A stretch of DNA of 8,996 nucleotides from an uncultured Eubacteriales bacterium (GCA_900556615.1 USPP01000044.1:1-8996), one strand, 5' to 3'. Positions 1 through 6,831 are shown, counted from the stretch's first letter. The notes: a model not told the origin generated them from the sequence alone. Translations and numbers: made by a program.

Positions 1-807
1 TGTTACCTTATATTTGCCTGCTGCCGCCACATTCAGCGGAACGGTAAAGGTAGCGGAGTTCGATTCGCTCTTGGGAAGCTCCCAGAAAAGCTGACCGTTG
101 TCCTCCGGTAAAACATCGTGAGCATTGAAGGCTGCTTTCCAGTCGCGATCCATGTTTTGAACAAAACGTCTGGGCAGCTCCTCCGTGCGGTTAGAGGGAA
201 CCGCTTCTTTAATATAGTTTGTGAGTTTAAAGTAGCCGACAGGGCTAAGGATGACGCGGCTGATTCCCATATTGCACATATTCGTGGTGTTTCCTGCATT
301 GTATCCGATGCATTTAATCACCATATTGTGCGTTCCGGCTGTCAGCTTTTGGGTGCCGATATTGAAAAAGGTAAGACCTCCCTCGCCAAAGCAGTCAACT
401 GTGTTTAGTACCGTACCGTCAAGAGAAATCTCGAATTTTCCGAAATCTCCTCCTACAAAGACCTTTACAGCAACATCATATTGACCTGCTGCGGGAACAT
501 CGAGGGGAAGCGTCAGGGTGGGAAGCTGATCGGCGGCAACATTGTCTACTGAGTACTTGTCCACTACCCAAAAGAATTGATCGTTGATGCCGCTCTCGCT
601 GTCACTGTAAAGCTTGCCCCAGTCAACTCCCTGAATCCACCATTTTTTGTCATTCTCTACGGCGTTGGAGACAACTGCTTTTTCTTGAAAATCTTTGGGA
701 ATGTTATACACGGTATATTCCGGAGCAGAAGAAGCAGATGCTGTTACTGAAAATATTGCAGTTAAGAACAATACTGCGACGAGCAGGAAAGATATACAGC
801 GTTTCAT
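1..807 (-). CDS. Secreted protein with tandem beta-sandwich (CBM-like) modules, 3' end cut off
   Basis: An open frame of 269 codons runs from an ATG at 807 off the left edge of the window; a ribosome site (AAGGAG, minus strand, around 818-824) sets the start. Residues 1-25 form a Sec signal peptide: Lys2-Arg3, a hydrophobic core to about residue 21, then an A23-S24-A25 cleavage site. Cys4 is not in a lipobox, so the protein is probably released or held by a missing C-terminal anchor. Residues about 50-190 form a first module rich in beta-strand patterns, with W52-W53, D76-Q-F-F-W80, L102-D-V-P-A-A-G108 and a GTH segment near 158-160. A second copy begins near 220, with Q239-L-F-W242 and L258-N-V-A-A-A-G264. 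The fold resembles carbohydrate-binding or jelly-roll modules, but I do not recognise a named family. No catalytic motif is visible in this part. It is transcribed in the same direction as the upstream araC-type gene but lies 342 bp from it. A role in binding extracellular glycan is inference only. Confidence 0.85.
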   Translation of the reverse strand, partial: MKRCISFLLVAVLFLTAIFSVTASASSAPEYTVYNIPKDFQEKAVVSNAVENDKKWWIQGVDWGKLYSDSESGINDQFFWVVDKYSVDNVAADQLPTLTLPLDVPAAGQYDVAVKVFVGGDFGKFEISLDGTVLNTVDCFGEGGLTFFNIGTQKLTAGTHNMVIKCIGYNAGNTTNMCNMGISRVILSPVGYFKLTNYIKEAVPSNRTEELPRRFVQNMDRDWKAAFNAHDVLPEDNGQLFWELPKSESNSATFTVPLNVAAAGKYKVT

Positions 808-944
808 AGTGAATGGTTCTCCTTTTATATAATTTTTCTTAATTATTGTACAGCAGCTTTGCAGAAATATACATCATGAGAATTTTCAAAATCAAAAAAG
901 CAGTTAATATGGCGGGTAAAAACTGTTATTTAGGAAAAAAAACC

Positions 945-972
945 ATGATATTGTTGAAAAATTACGAATCAA
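945..972 (-). promoter_or_regulatory. Possible sigma-70-type promoter of the secreted-protein gene
   Basis: On the minus strand TTGATT (972-967) is followed after 16 bp by TATCAT (950-945), which matches five of six -10 consensus positions. Transcription would start near 938, leaving a leader of about 130 nt before the ATG at 807. The region is very A/T-rich, so chance matches are likely and this is only the best candidate seen. Confidence 0.3.
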
Positions 973-1000
973 CACCGCGAATAATCTGTAATTTAGCAAC

Positions 1001-1016
1001 TGTAACAATTATTACA
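1001..1016. promoter_or_regulatory. 16-bp dyad, candidate operator
   Basis: TGTAACAATTATTACA is a palindrome except for one symmetric pair (C/A around the AATT centre). AAC before it and GTT after it extend the symmetry with a one-base offset. It lies about 30 bp upstream of the candidate -35 box of the secreted-protein gene, a sensible place for a dimeric regulator. No family-specific operator is recognised. Confidence 0.3.
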
Positions 1017-1068
1017 TGTTCATATTATCACATACAACCGTGTTCTGCAATAGATAAATTAAGCAAAA

Positions 1069-1105
1069 GTGGAAAATTCCCGTTATGTTTAACCGAATTT
1101 TCCAC
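1069..1105. repeat. Perfect 11-bp inverted repeat downstream of the AraC gene
   Basis: GTGGAAAATTC (1069-1079) and GAATTTTCCAC (1095-1105) are exact inverted copies separated by 15 bp. It lies 45 bp beyond the stop of the minus-strand AraC gene. Read on that strand, the stem is followed by CTTTTGC, so it could be a weak terminator. The stem is A/T-rich and the T-run is short, so a protein-binding dyad is equally possible. Confidence 0.45.
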
Positions 1106-1111
1106 AAGCAG

Positions 1112-1133
1112 CACATAAGATCCACATAAGATC
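1112..1133. repeat. Exact tandem duplication of an 11-bp unit
   Basis: CACATAAGATC occurs twice back to back (1112-1122 and 1123-1133), just past the stop codon of the AraC gene. It is probably a slippage duplication; nothing points to a function. With the two dyads to its left it is the only structure seen in the gene-free 808-1149 stretch apart from the candidate promoter. Confidence 0.6.
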
Positions 1134-1149
1134 TTTATAGGGAAATCAT

Positions 1150-1950
1150 TCATTTATGAAGCTTGCGGTATTCGGAAGGCGTAACATTTTCATGGTATCT
1201 GAAATATTTGTAAAACAAAAGTACGTTGTCAAACCCCACTGCGTTTCCGACCTGTTCTATTGTCAGATGCGAGGTTGTGAGAAGCTGTTTTGCCGCCGCC
1301 ATTTTTACTTGGTTGACATATTTTTTTACCGTGATACCGTAAGCTTGTCTGAACAGTTTGGAAATATAGTCAGGACTGTAATTAAATTCATTGCACAGGT
1401 CCGCCATATCAATTGGAGAATTAACGTGGTCATGGATATAGTCAAGCATTTTCTGCATGGGGAACCCGGTTTCAATGTTATTCTCTCCTGCCTCCTGAAA
1501 CGCATAGGCAAGAGTGAGAAAGAGTGTGTCAAGCTCGGCGTTTTCCCGAAGCTCAGGGTTGTATTTTGTGCGCATTTTCTTCATTAGTTCATATATAAAT
1601 ACGATATTTCCGTTCAGACGCTGCTTTTGGCGTTCTTTTTTATTGAGGACGTCAATGTTTCCTTCAAAGCCGACAGAATAAAAAGAACAGGCAGATTCGG
1701 AGGGCTTTGCGCCGGAAATGGTGCTGAACGTCGGAATGATCAGAAATTCATTTTTTGCAATATCGTATTGGATACTGTCAGATTTGATATGTACGATTCC
1801 TTCGATAACGAAAATAAATTCGTTTGCATAAAGGAAACGTTCCTTGTGTATCCAGTTATTTTGGACATTAGTATAATTAACGTTTTTCACACTTATGCTT
1901 CCGGTTCTGACTTTTTTGTCGTAGCTCAGACCGTTCGGTATGATAATCAT
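1150..1950 (-). CDS. AraC-family transcriptional regulator with cupin-like sensor domain
   Basis: This is a 266-residue DNA-binding regulator of the usual AraC/XylS layout. The N-terminal half contains a cupin-like sugar-sensing barrel (pattern E-F-I-F-V-I-E-G-x-V-H-I, then N-E-F-L-I-I-P, then C-S-F-Y-S-V-G-F). The last 100 residues hold the two helix-turn-helix motifs: the first around D-M-A-D-L-C-N-E-F-N-Y-S-P-D-Y-I-S-K-L-F, the second around T-I-E-Q-V-G-N-A-V-G-F, ending in the typical T-P-S-E-Y-R-K. The start is set at the ATG at 1950, preceded 12 nt upstream by GGAG; a longer frame reaches 2040 but would run through the gene's own promoter and has no ribosome site. It is divergent from the GH32 gene and shares its promoter region, so it most likely controls the fructan genes and perhaps itself. 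The inducer is inferred to be a fructose-containing sugar; the sequence does not show it. Confidence 0.93.
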   Translation of the reverse strand: MIIIPNGLSYDKKVRTGSISVKNVNYTNVQNNWIHKERFLYANEFIFVIEGIVHIKSDSIQYDIAKNEFLIIPTFSTISGAKPSESACSFYSVGFEGNIDVLNKKERQKQRLNGNIVFIYELMKKMRTKYNPELRENAELDTLFLTLAYAFQEAGENNIETGFPMQKMLDYIHDHVNSPIDMADLCNEFNYSPDYISKLFRQAYGITVKKYVNQVKMAAAKQLLTTSHLTIEQVGNAVGFDNVLLFYKYFRYHENVTPSEYRKLHK

Positions 1951-1962
1951 AACGCTTTTTTT

Positions 1963-1966
1963 CTCC
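1963..1966 (-). promoter_or_regulatory. Ribosome binding site that sets the AraC start
   Basis: On the minus strand AAAAAGGAG lies 12 nt before the ATG at 1950. The spacing is long but it is the only ribosome site near any in-frame start. It excludes the 30-codon upstream extension. Confidence 0.6.
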
Positions 1967-1984
1967 TTTTTATGGTTTTTTCTA

Positions 1985-2013
1985 TTGTAAAAAACCAAAA
2001 TAACAATTATAAT
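1985..2013 (+). promoter_or_regulatory. Promoter of the GH32 gene
   Basis: TTGTAA (1985-1990) and a perfect TATAAT (2008-2013) are separated by 17 bp. The predicted transcription start is near 2020, giving a leader of about 50 nt before the TTG start at 2071. The -10 box overlaps that of the opposing promoter. Confidence 0.65.
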
Positions 2014-2040
2014 TATATCGTAAGGCGGGTAAAATGTCAA
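2012..2040 (-). promoter_or_regulatory. Consensus promoter of the AraC gene
   Basis: On the minus strand TTGACA (2040-2035) and TATAAT (2017-2012) are separated by exactly 17 bp, a full match to the vegetative consensus. Transcription would start near 2005, about 55 nt before the ATG at 1950. TGTCAA, the complement of its -35 box, recurs in the same orientation 16 bp away at 2051-2056; such a direct repeat could be a half-site pair for an AraC-type protein, but this is a guess. Confidence 0.8.
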
Positions 2041-2056
2041 TAAGAATAATTGTCAA

Positions 2057-2064
2057 GAGAGGTG
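2057..2064 (+). promoter_or_regulatory. Ribosome binding site selecting a TTG start for GH32
   Basis: GAGAGGTG is a good match to the anti-Shine-Dalgarno sequence and lies 6 nt before TTG at 2071. The other in-frame TTG at 2050 has no ribosome site, and no ATG is available before the conserved domain begins. Confidence 0.65.
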
Positions 2065-2070
2065 CTTCTG

Positions 2071-3669
2071 TTGAGCAAATTAACAATAACAATTGAAAAA
2101 AATTACCTTGTTTTCCCGATTGGAAGATATGTTGATTCGAGAAAGCTGAAAATCTGTTATAACGGAAATATGGTAAATGATATTGATCTTCGTCTTGATT
2201 ATGTAAATCCAAGCGAATATGTTTATTATGATGTGAGAAAATATATAGGGAAAGATATTAATATCGAGACAGATCAAGCTGTTGTTTTAGAGAATATTCA
2301 GTCAGATAGCCCAGAGTTTAACTATTCTGAAATAAAAAATTTTCGTCCGACCGTTCATTTTACCCCCGATTACGGCTGGATTAACGATCCGAACGGATTG
2401 CTTGAGTATGTGTCTCCTGTCACCGGTAAAAAAACCTATCATATGTTCTATCAGTATAATCCCTACGATACGGTGTGGGGGAATATGCATTGGGGGCATG
2501 CGGTAAGCTCTGATCTTGTAAGATGGGAAAATCGCCCGATTGCACTCTATCCCGATGAGCAGGGAACTATGTTTTCCGGCAGCGCCGTTATCGACAGGGA
2601 AAACAGAACAGGACTTAAGGAGGGGGATGAGGATGTTATTCTCTTGTTTTATACCTCCGCGGGAGGGGCGAATTTACTGTCTTCAGGAAAGCCCTTTACA
2701 CAGTGTCTTGCTTATTCCACGGACGGTGGGCAAACTTTTAAAAAATATGAAAAGAACCCGATTGTGCCCCACATTAAATCCGATAACCGTGATCCGAAGG
2801 TGATTTGGTGCGATGATATGGAGCGATATGTGATGGCGCTTTACCTTGAGGATTCACTTTTTGCGCTTCTTGTTTCGGATGATCTTTTGCATTGGGACAT
2901 GCTTCAGGAAATTGTCATAGAAGGGGAAGCGGAATGTCCGGATATATATCCTCTTTATGCTGACGGTGACAGAAGCAAGAAGAAATGGATTATCAGCGGA
3001 GCTTCACATCGGTATGTTGTCTGCGAATATAATAATTATCGTTTTAACATTATTCAGAATGCAAGACCTCTTAATTACGGAAGATACAGCTACGCGGCAC
3101 AGACCTTTTCCGGTGTTCCGAACGGAAGGCGAATCAATATTGCATGGAATCGAAATCTTGATTTCCCGGGCGTTCCATTCAACGGTCAGATGAGTGTTCC
3201 CATGGAGATGTCATTGCGGACGCATGAATCGGAATACTTTCTGTGCTCTGAGCCGATCAGCGAAATAACGGCGCTGAAATCGGAACAGACGGTATTCAGC
3301 AGCACCGAGGTGACAAAGGATTCGCCCCTGGTTATTCCGATGAAGCGATGTGCCTATGCACTTGATTTTGATTTTTCTTTCTCCGATAAGGGAAAAATAA
3401 CCATCAACATTTTTGGCAAGAATGTAAAAATAGATCCGGAAATGAATCTGGTACGTGTAGGGGAAAATACGTTTCCTCTTTCGGTGGCGGGAGTCCCCGG
3501 CAGACTTCGGATGATCGTTGATACTTGCAGTATTGAGCTTATATCGGGGAACGGGGAAGCCATGATGACGGCGCCGCTGCTTTGCGATCATAACCTCAAC
3601 AAAATGTTTATTGAGACGGAAAACCGTGTTTTCATCAAGTCTCTTACCGTGACGGAGCTTGTTCCGTGA
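2071..3669 (+). CDS. GH32 beta-fructofuranosidase / fructan hydrolase, cytoplasmic
   Basis: This 532-residue retaining glycoside hydrolase of family 32 should release fructose from beta-fructosides such as sucrose, inulin- or levan-type oligosaccharides. All three family signatures are present: W103-I-N-D106-P-N-G (D106 nucleophile), R240-D241-P242 (transition-state stabiliser) and E288-C289-P-D (E288 acid/base). A five-bladed propeller occupies about residues 95-385 and the usual C-terminal beta-sandwich about 390-532. The first 90 residues are an additional beta-rich domain, as in the GH32 proteins annotated with an N-terminal DUF4980-type module. There is no signal peptide or membrane segment, so it acts inside the cell on imported sugar. 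It uses a TTG start. It is divergent from the AraC regulator, its likely controller. Exact preference (sucrose, inulin or levan) cannot be read from sequence. The stop is followed by a strong hairpin 36 bp on, so it may be transcribed alone. Confidence 0.95.
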   Translation: MSKLTITIEKNYLVFPIGRYVDSRKLKICYNGNMVNDIDLRLDYVNPSEYVYYDVRKYIGKDINIETDQAVVLENIQSDSPEFNYSEIKNFRPTVHFTPDYGWINDPNGLLEYVSPVTGKKTYHMFYQYNPYDTVWGNMHWGHAVSSDLVRWENRPIALYPDEQGTMFSGSAVIDRENRTGLKEGDEDVILLFYTSAGGANLLSSGKPFTQCLAYSTDGGQTFKKYEKNPIVPHIKSDNRDPKVIWCDDMERYVMALYLEDSLFALLVSDDLLHWDMLQEIVIEGEAECPDIYPLYADGDRSKKKWIISGASHRYVVCEYNNYRFNIIQNARPLNYGRYSYAAQTFSGVPNGRRINIAWNRNLDFPGVPFNGQMSVPMEMSLRTHESEYFLCSEPISEITALKSEQTVFSSTEVTKDSPLVIPMKRCAYALDFDFSFSDKGKITINIFGKNVKIDPEMNLVRVGENTFPLSVAGVPGRLRMIVDTCSIELISGNGEAMMTAPLLCDHNLNKMFIETENRVFIKSLTVTELVP

Positions 3670-3705
3670 AATGAATATAAGAGCGTTTGATCTTATTATC
3701 ATAGG

Positions 3706-3732
3706 CGGTTGTAAAACCCCGTTTTACAACCG
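3706..3732. terminator. Perfect 12-bp hairpin after GH32, likely terminator
   Basis: CGGTTGTAAAAC (3706-3717) and GTTTTACAACCG (3721-3732) pair perfectly around a CCC loop, 36 bp past the GH32 stop. No T-run follows, so it is not a textbook intrinsic terminator. It could act as a Rho-independent terminator of reduced strength or as a 3' stabilising structure. Confidence 0.55.
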
Positions 3733-3764
3733 ATTATGCTGCGGCAGGTTTATGTACGCATATT

Positions 3765-3799
3765 GCAGCAGTCAGAAATTACGGATTTTGGACTGCTGC
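3765..3799. repeat. 9-bp inverted repeat
   Basis: GCAGCAGTC (3765-3773) and GACTGCTGC (3791-3799) are exact inverted copies with a 17-nt spacer. It is G+C-richer than its surroundings and lies between the GH32 hairpin and the esterase gene. A role is not apparent. Confidence 0.45.
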
Positions 3800-3836
3800 C
3801 CTTGGCGCGCAGACTTGATTTGCCCGTCTTAAAGGT

Positions 3837-3867
3837 GTTTTTTCATCGGAGAATCCGTTGAAAAAAC
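3837..3867. repeat. 14-bp hairpin with T-run and A-run arms
   Basis: GTTTTTTCATCGGA (3837-3850) pairs with TCCGTTGAAAAAAC (3854-3867) around a GAA loop with a single mismatch. The T- and A-runs are inside the stem, as in bidirectional terminators. It lies about 70 bp before the esterase start, so it could end transcription arriving from GH32 or fold in the esterase leader. Confidence 0.5.
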
Positions 3868-3934
3868 GGAATGAAATTCAATTTGCCGGCTTTTACAAAC
3901 GGCTATTCTATTACCCTATAAGGAGAAATTACGG

Positions 3935-4897
3935 ATGCGAAATATTGTTCTGAAAATGACGGCACGGTTTCTTTTCTTGATTGTGGCAGGACTGTCTTTT
4001 ATCTGCGGCTGCGACAAAGCGGGGGAGGAGCAGCCGGTTACAGATTCGCTGTCTTCTTTTGAAACGGCAGGTGCTTCCGATGAGCCGGTGTTTGATTCGA
4101 AGGTGAAGAAAGTGATTATTCTTGCCGGGCAATCCAACGCCGTAGGATATACGGCAAAAGGTCATCTTTACGAGTCTCCCGAATTGTTTTCCGCCGAACG
4201 GCTGACAGCGATGTCCGAGGGATATGACCGTATACAAATTGTTTTCCGAAATAATTCAAATACCAATACTTTTCGCTCTGAAAACAGCTTTAAACAGGTT
4301 ACATTCGGATACGGTCTTTATAAACAGACATGCTTCGGTCCGGAGGTGGGGCTTGCCGAGTATCTCAGCAAGATATATCCGGAAGAGGATTTCTACATTA
4401 TTAAATGTGCTGCCGGCGGTTCCTCGCTGCACAGCGATTGGAATCCTCTTTCTTCTCCGGGCGGGAGGATGTATGATGAATTGCTGATATTTACGGAGAA
4501 TGAGATTCGTCTTCTTGAAAAGGATGGGGGACATGTCGAAATCATTTCTTTTTGCTGGATGCAGGGAGAAGCGGATACGGCATATCCTTCGGAATACGGT
4601 GATTTATTTGAAAGCCTGATCGACAAATTCGAATCAAAATTCAGCGATAATATGCCGGAGAACGGCATGGCGGTTATTCAGGCGGGTATTAGCCGCTATT
4701 GGCAGGGATATGCTCAGATTAATGCCGTAAAGGAAAAATATGCCTCAGATTATGAGAACGGGTATTATTTTTCGACCTATGATTTGACATATGATCAGGA
4801 TAACAGCGATTATGCTCATTATGACGCTGCGAGCATGGTAATTTTGGGAAATCGGTTTGGAGAATACACGGTCAAACATTTGCATCAAAACAGGTAG
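3935..4897 (+). CDS. SGNH-family carbohydrate esterase lipoprotein (sialate-O-acetylesterase-like)
   Basis: This is a 320-residue predicted lipoprotein: a charged N-terminus, a hydrophobic stretch at residues 10-23 and a lipobox-like I23-C-G-C26, so the mature protein would be tethered by Cys26 outside the membrane, followed by a flexible acidic Ser/Thr-rich linker to about residue 55. The catalytic domain carries the SGNH blocks of the SASA/CE6-type esterases: G65-Q-S67-N (nucleophile Ser67), C158-A-A-G161-G162-S (oxyanion hole), W208-M-Q-G-E-A-D214 and D292-Y-A-H295 (Asp/His pair). The expected reaction is removal of acetyl or other small acyl groups from a sugar. The ATG at 3935 follows AGGAG (3921-3925) at 9 nt. 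The preceding gene is a cytoplasmic fructosidase and the next a solute-binding lipoprotein, so deacylation outside the cell before uptake fits the layout. The actual substrate is unknown; fructans are not usually acylated. Confidence 0.88.
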   Translation: MRNIVLKMTARFLFLIVAGLSFICGCDKAGEEQPVTDSLSSFETAGASDEPVFDSKVKKVIILAGQSNAVGYTAKGHLYESPELFSAERLTAMSEGYDRIQIVFRNNSNTNTFRSENSFKQVTFGYGLYKQTCFGPEVGLAEYLSKIYPEEDFYIIKCAAGGSSLHSDWNPLSSPGGRMYDELLIFTENEIRLLEKDGGHVEIISFCWMQGEADTAYPSEYGDLFESLIDKFESKFSDNMPENGMAVIQAGISRYWQGYAQINAVKEKYASDYENGYYFSTYDLTYDQDNSDYAHYDAASMVILGNRFGEYTVKHLHQNR

Positions 4898-5012
4898 AGC
4901 GGTATTCTTTATGATAAAACCTCTTTCCGAGACAGAAAAACGGAAGAAGCGGGGGACTATCCGGAGCTTTGACGGATCAATCCGGCGAAACAGATAAGGC
5001 AGCACGACGGGT

Positions 5013-5287
5013 TTACGGCTTGCGCCTCTAAAAATTCACTGACCTAAACCGGCTTGATCTGTTTTCCGTCATTCGTTACAAAAATCCTTGACAGATATAC
5101 TTTACCTGCGGAATTTTTGTTTTGGCTGACGAGAAAATTTCTTTGCCATCTATGAACATGAAATTATTAGCATTATCCTTCACAAATTTCATCGGCAGAG
5201 GAGTCCCTCTTGCCACCTCAATTCGTATCGTTTAACGAAAAATACGATTGCGCATCTGTACCGCCAGAATTGTGCGGTATTGTCTAA
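5013..5287 (-). repeat. Diverged dispersed intergenic repeat, copy A (inverted relative to copy B)
   Basis: Reading its minus strand, this segment aligns over its whole length with 6867-7360. Clear anchor blocks include GACGAATGACGG-like, CTGTCAAG-like, ATTCCGCAG and GAGGTGGCAAGAG (GAGGAGGCAAGAG in copy B). By eye about three quarters of aligned positions agree. The boundaries are TTAC (5013-5016) on the left and CTAA (5284-5287) on the right, next to TTAA at both ends of copy B. The right boundary is 35 bp before the solute-binding-protein ATG. This copy lacks a block of about 220 bp that interrupts copy B, so it approximates the uninterrupted form. A 38-codon minus-strand frame (5192 to 5076) can be read through it, but no ribosome site precedes it. 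Bases 4898-5012 to its left show nothing notable. Confidence 0.75.
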
Positions 5288-5322
5288 AATCAAATTATTA
5301 TTTATGAAAGGAAAAAAAGAAA

Positions 5323-6816
5323 ATGAAAAAGGCAGTTATTCTGATTTTGGTTATGTCAATTCTTGCGTCTGCATTGGCGCTTGCGTCTTGCACAGAGAAG
5401 AGAAAGCCGAATGAAACCGACGATGGGAATGGTACCGCCGGAGGCAGCGATGTGATAACAGACAACGACTGGGATATGTCCCGCTTCGATGATATCGACA
5501 TTGCGGAGGGCACCGTTGTGCGGATTATGAGCCGTGCGCATCAGCGTCATGCCAACGAGATAACAGTGGAGACGGAGGACGGAAAGGAGCCGGATGACTT
5601 TATTCTTGCTTCGGTATACAGAAGACAGGAGTATGTTGAAGAAAAACTTGGCGTTACCATCGAAAATTATAAGGTTGAAGAAACAGATGAACACGGCGGG
5701 CGCACTTTGATACAAACAGTCGTGAGCGGCAACGACGACACCTATGATATTTATGCTTCAAGTTATTACGGATCAAGTATTCTTGCGACAGACGGTCTTT
5801 TCATGAATCTTTATGACGTGGAAAACCTGGATACTTCGAGAGATTATTGGTCGAGCTACTATATTGAGAAATCCCAGATTGGGGACAAGCTTTATACAAT
5901 TACCGGAGACATTGCAACATCGGCTACACGCTTCCTTTTCGTTACTTTCTTCAATAAGAATCTTGTAAATGAATATCAGATAGAAAATCCTTATGATATG
6001 GTATCGGACGGAACCTGGACTTATGATACGATGCTGAATATTGTCAAGGATATTTACAATGATCTCAACAGCGATGGGTTACGGGATGAAAATGATTTTT
6101 ACGGGCTTGGTCTGAATAATTATCTTGGAGTTGACGCTTATACCAGCGCTTTCGATATTCCTACGATTACGATAAATGATAAGGGTGAGGCGGAGATATG
6201 CATTAATTACGATAAATATGCTGATGTCGTCGATAAGCTCTATACCCTTTTCTGGCAGACAGAAGGTGTTCTTAACAAGCAGGATCCCGATTATCTTGCT
6301 ACGTTGTTCTCACAGGAAAAAATCATTTTCTCACAGAGCTGGCTTTATAACTGTGAGAGCTATGAGATGAGAGATATGAGCTCGGACTACGGAATTATAC
6401 CTTATCCTAAATATAATGAAGCTCAGGATGATTATTATACCTTCGGACATGACCAGATAACGATATTTGCCATTCCCAAAACCTCCGCGCAGAGAGCGGC
6501 AGCAGGAGCGGTGCTTGAGGTGATGTGTGCGGTGAGCCGCGATACTGTGATAGAACAGTATTATGAGATGGCGCTTAAGGGAAGATATTCACGTGATGAA
6601 GAAAGTGTGCAGATGCTTGATCTTATTCGTCAGAATTTCCTGCTTGATACCGGATGGGTGTATTGCGAAAGTACAAATCTCATGTCAAGAATTCTTCGCA
6701 CGCTTATAGAGGCGAAGAGCAAAAATTTTGCATCTTATTATAAAAAGTACGAAAGTAGCTTTATTTCTTCCGTAGAGGATTTAAATGAAGCGTTTGCAAA
6801 ACTCGATGAGGAATAA
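5323..6816 (+). CDS. ABC-transporter extracellular solute-binding lipoprotein, probably sugar-specific
   Basis: This 497-residue protein has a lipoprotein signal (Lys2-Lys3, hydrophobic core, L20-A21-S22-C23) and would be anchored through Cys23 outside the membrane. An acidic Gly/Asn/Asp-rich linker follows to about residue 45. The rest has the pattern of the large family-1 sugar-binding proteins common in Clostridia, including N-P-Y-D-M-V-S-D-G-T-W-T-Y-D and an EF-hand-like loop D247-L-N-S-D251-G-x-x-D255-x-x-D258-F-Y-G that may bind calcium. Its role would be capture of an oligosaccharide for an ABC importer. No permease or ATPase gene is adjacent, which is unusual; the partners may be elsewhere or shared. 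The ATG follows AAAGGA (5307-5312) at 10 nt. The gene is tightly enclosed by two inverted copies of an intergenic repeat (35 bp before the ATG, 50 bp after the stop). The ligand is inferred to be a fructo-oligosaccharide only from its neighbours. Confidence 0.9.
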   Translation: MKKAVILILVMSILASALALASCTEKRKPNETDDGNGTAGGSDVITDNDWDMSRFDDIDIAEGTVVRIMSRAHQRHANEITVETEDGKEPDDFILASVYRRQEYVEEKLGVTIENYKVEETDEHGGRTLIQTVVSGNDDTYDIYASSYYGSSILATDGLFMNLYDVENLDTSRDYWSSYYIEKSQIGDKLYTITGDIATSATRFLFVTFFNKNLVNEYQIENPYDMVSDGTWTYDTMLNIVKDIYNDLNSDGLRDENDFYGLGLNNYLGVDAYTSAFDIPTITINDKGEAEICINYDKYADVVDKLYTLFWQTEGVLNKQDPDYLATLFSQEKIIFSQSWLYNCESYEMRDMSSDYGIIPYPKYNEAQDDYYTFGHDQITIFAIPKTSAQRAAAGAVLEVMCAVSRDTVIEQYYEMALKGRYSRDEESVQMLDLIRQNFLLDTGWVYCESTNLMSRILRTLIEAKSKNFASYYKKYESSFISSVEDLNEAFAKLDEE

Positions 6817-6831
6817 AAAAGCGGATTTTAT

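Noticed and set aside
118..484. Plus-strand open frames of 77-96 codons
   Set aside because: They lie opposite the secreted-protein gene, which has a signal peptide, ribosome site and repeated modules.
846..1118. 90-codon plus-strand open frame in the gene-free region
   Set aside because: No ribosome site, low-complexity composition, and it overlaps the candidate promoter and dyads of the leftward genes.
1951..2040. 30-codon N-terminal extension of the AraC protein
   Set aside because: It would be encoded within its own consensus promoter and leader, with no ribosome site; the residues do not resemble the family.
2041..2070. Upstream TTG at 2050 as the GH32 start
   Set aside because: It has no ribosome site and would make the real ribosome site (2057-2064) part of the coding sequence.
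3211..3702. 163-codon open frame on the minus strand
   Set aside because: It is antisense to the GH32 C-terminal domain, has no ribosome site or recognisable motifs, and GH32 itself is certain.
5223..5279. Two dyads before the binding-protein gene (TCGTAT/ATACGA and TACCGC/GCGGTA) as operators
   Set aside because: Both fall inside repeat copy A, so their symmetry and position are more simply part of the repeat.
5291..5308. TTGTCT / TATGAA as a promoter for the binding-protein gene
   Set aside because: The -10 box would overlap the ribosome binding site, leaving no workable leader.
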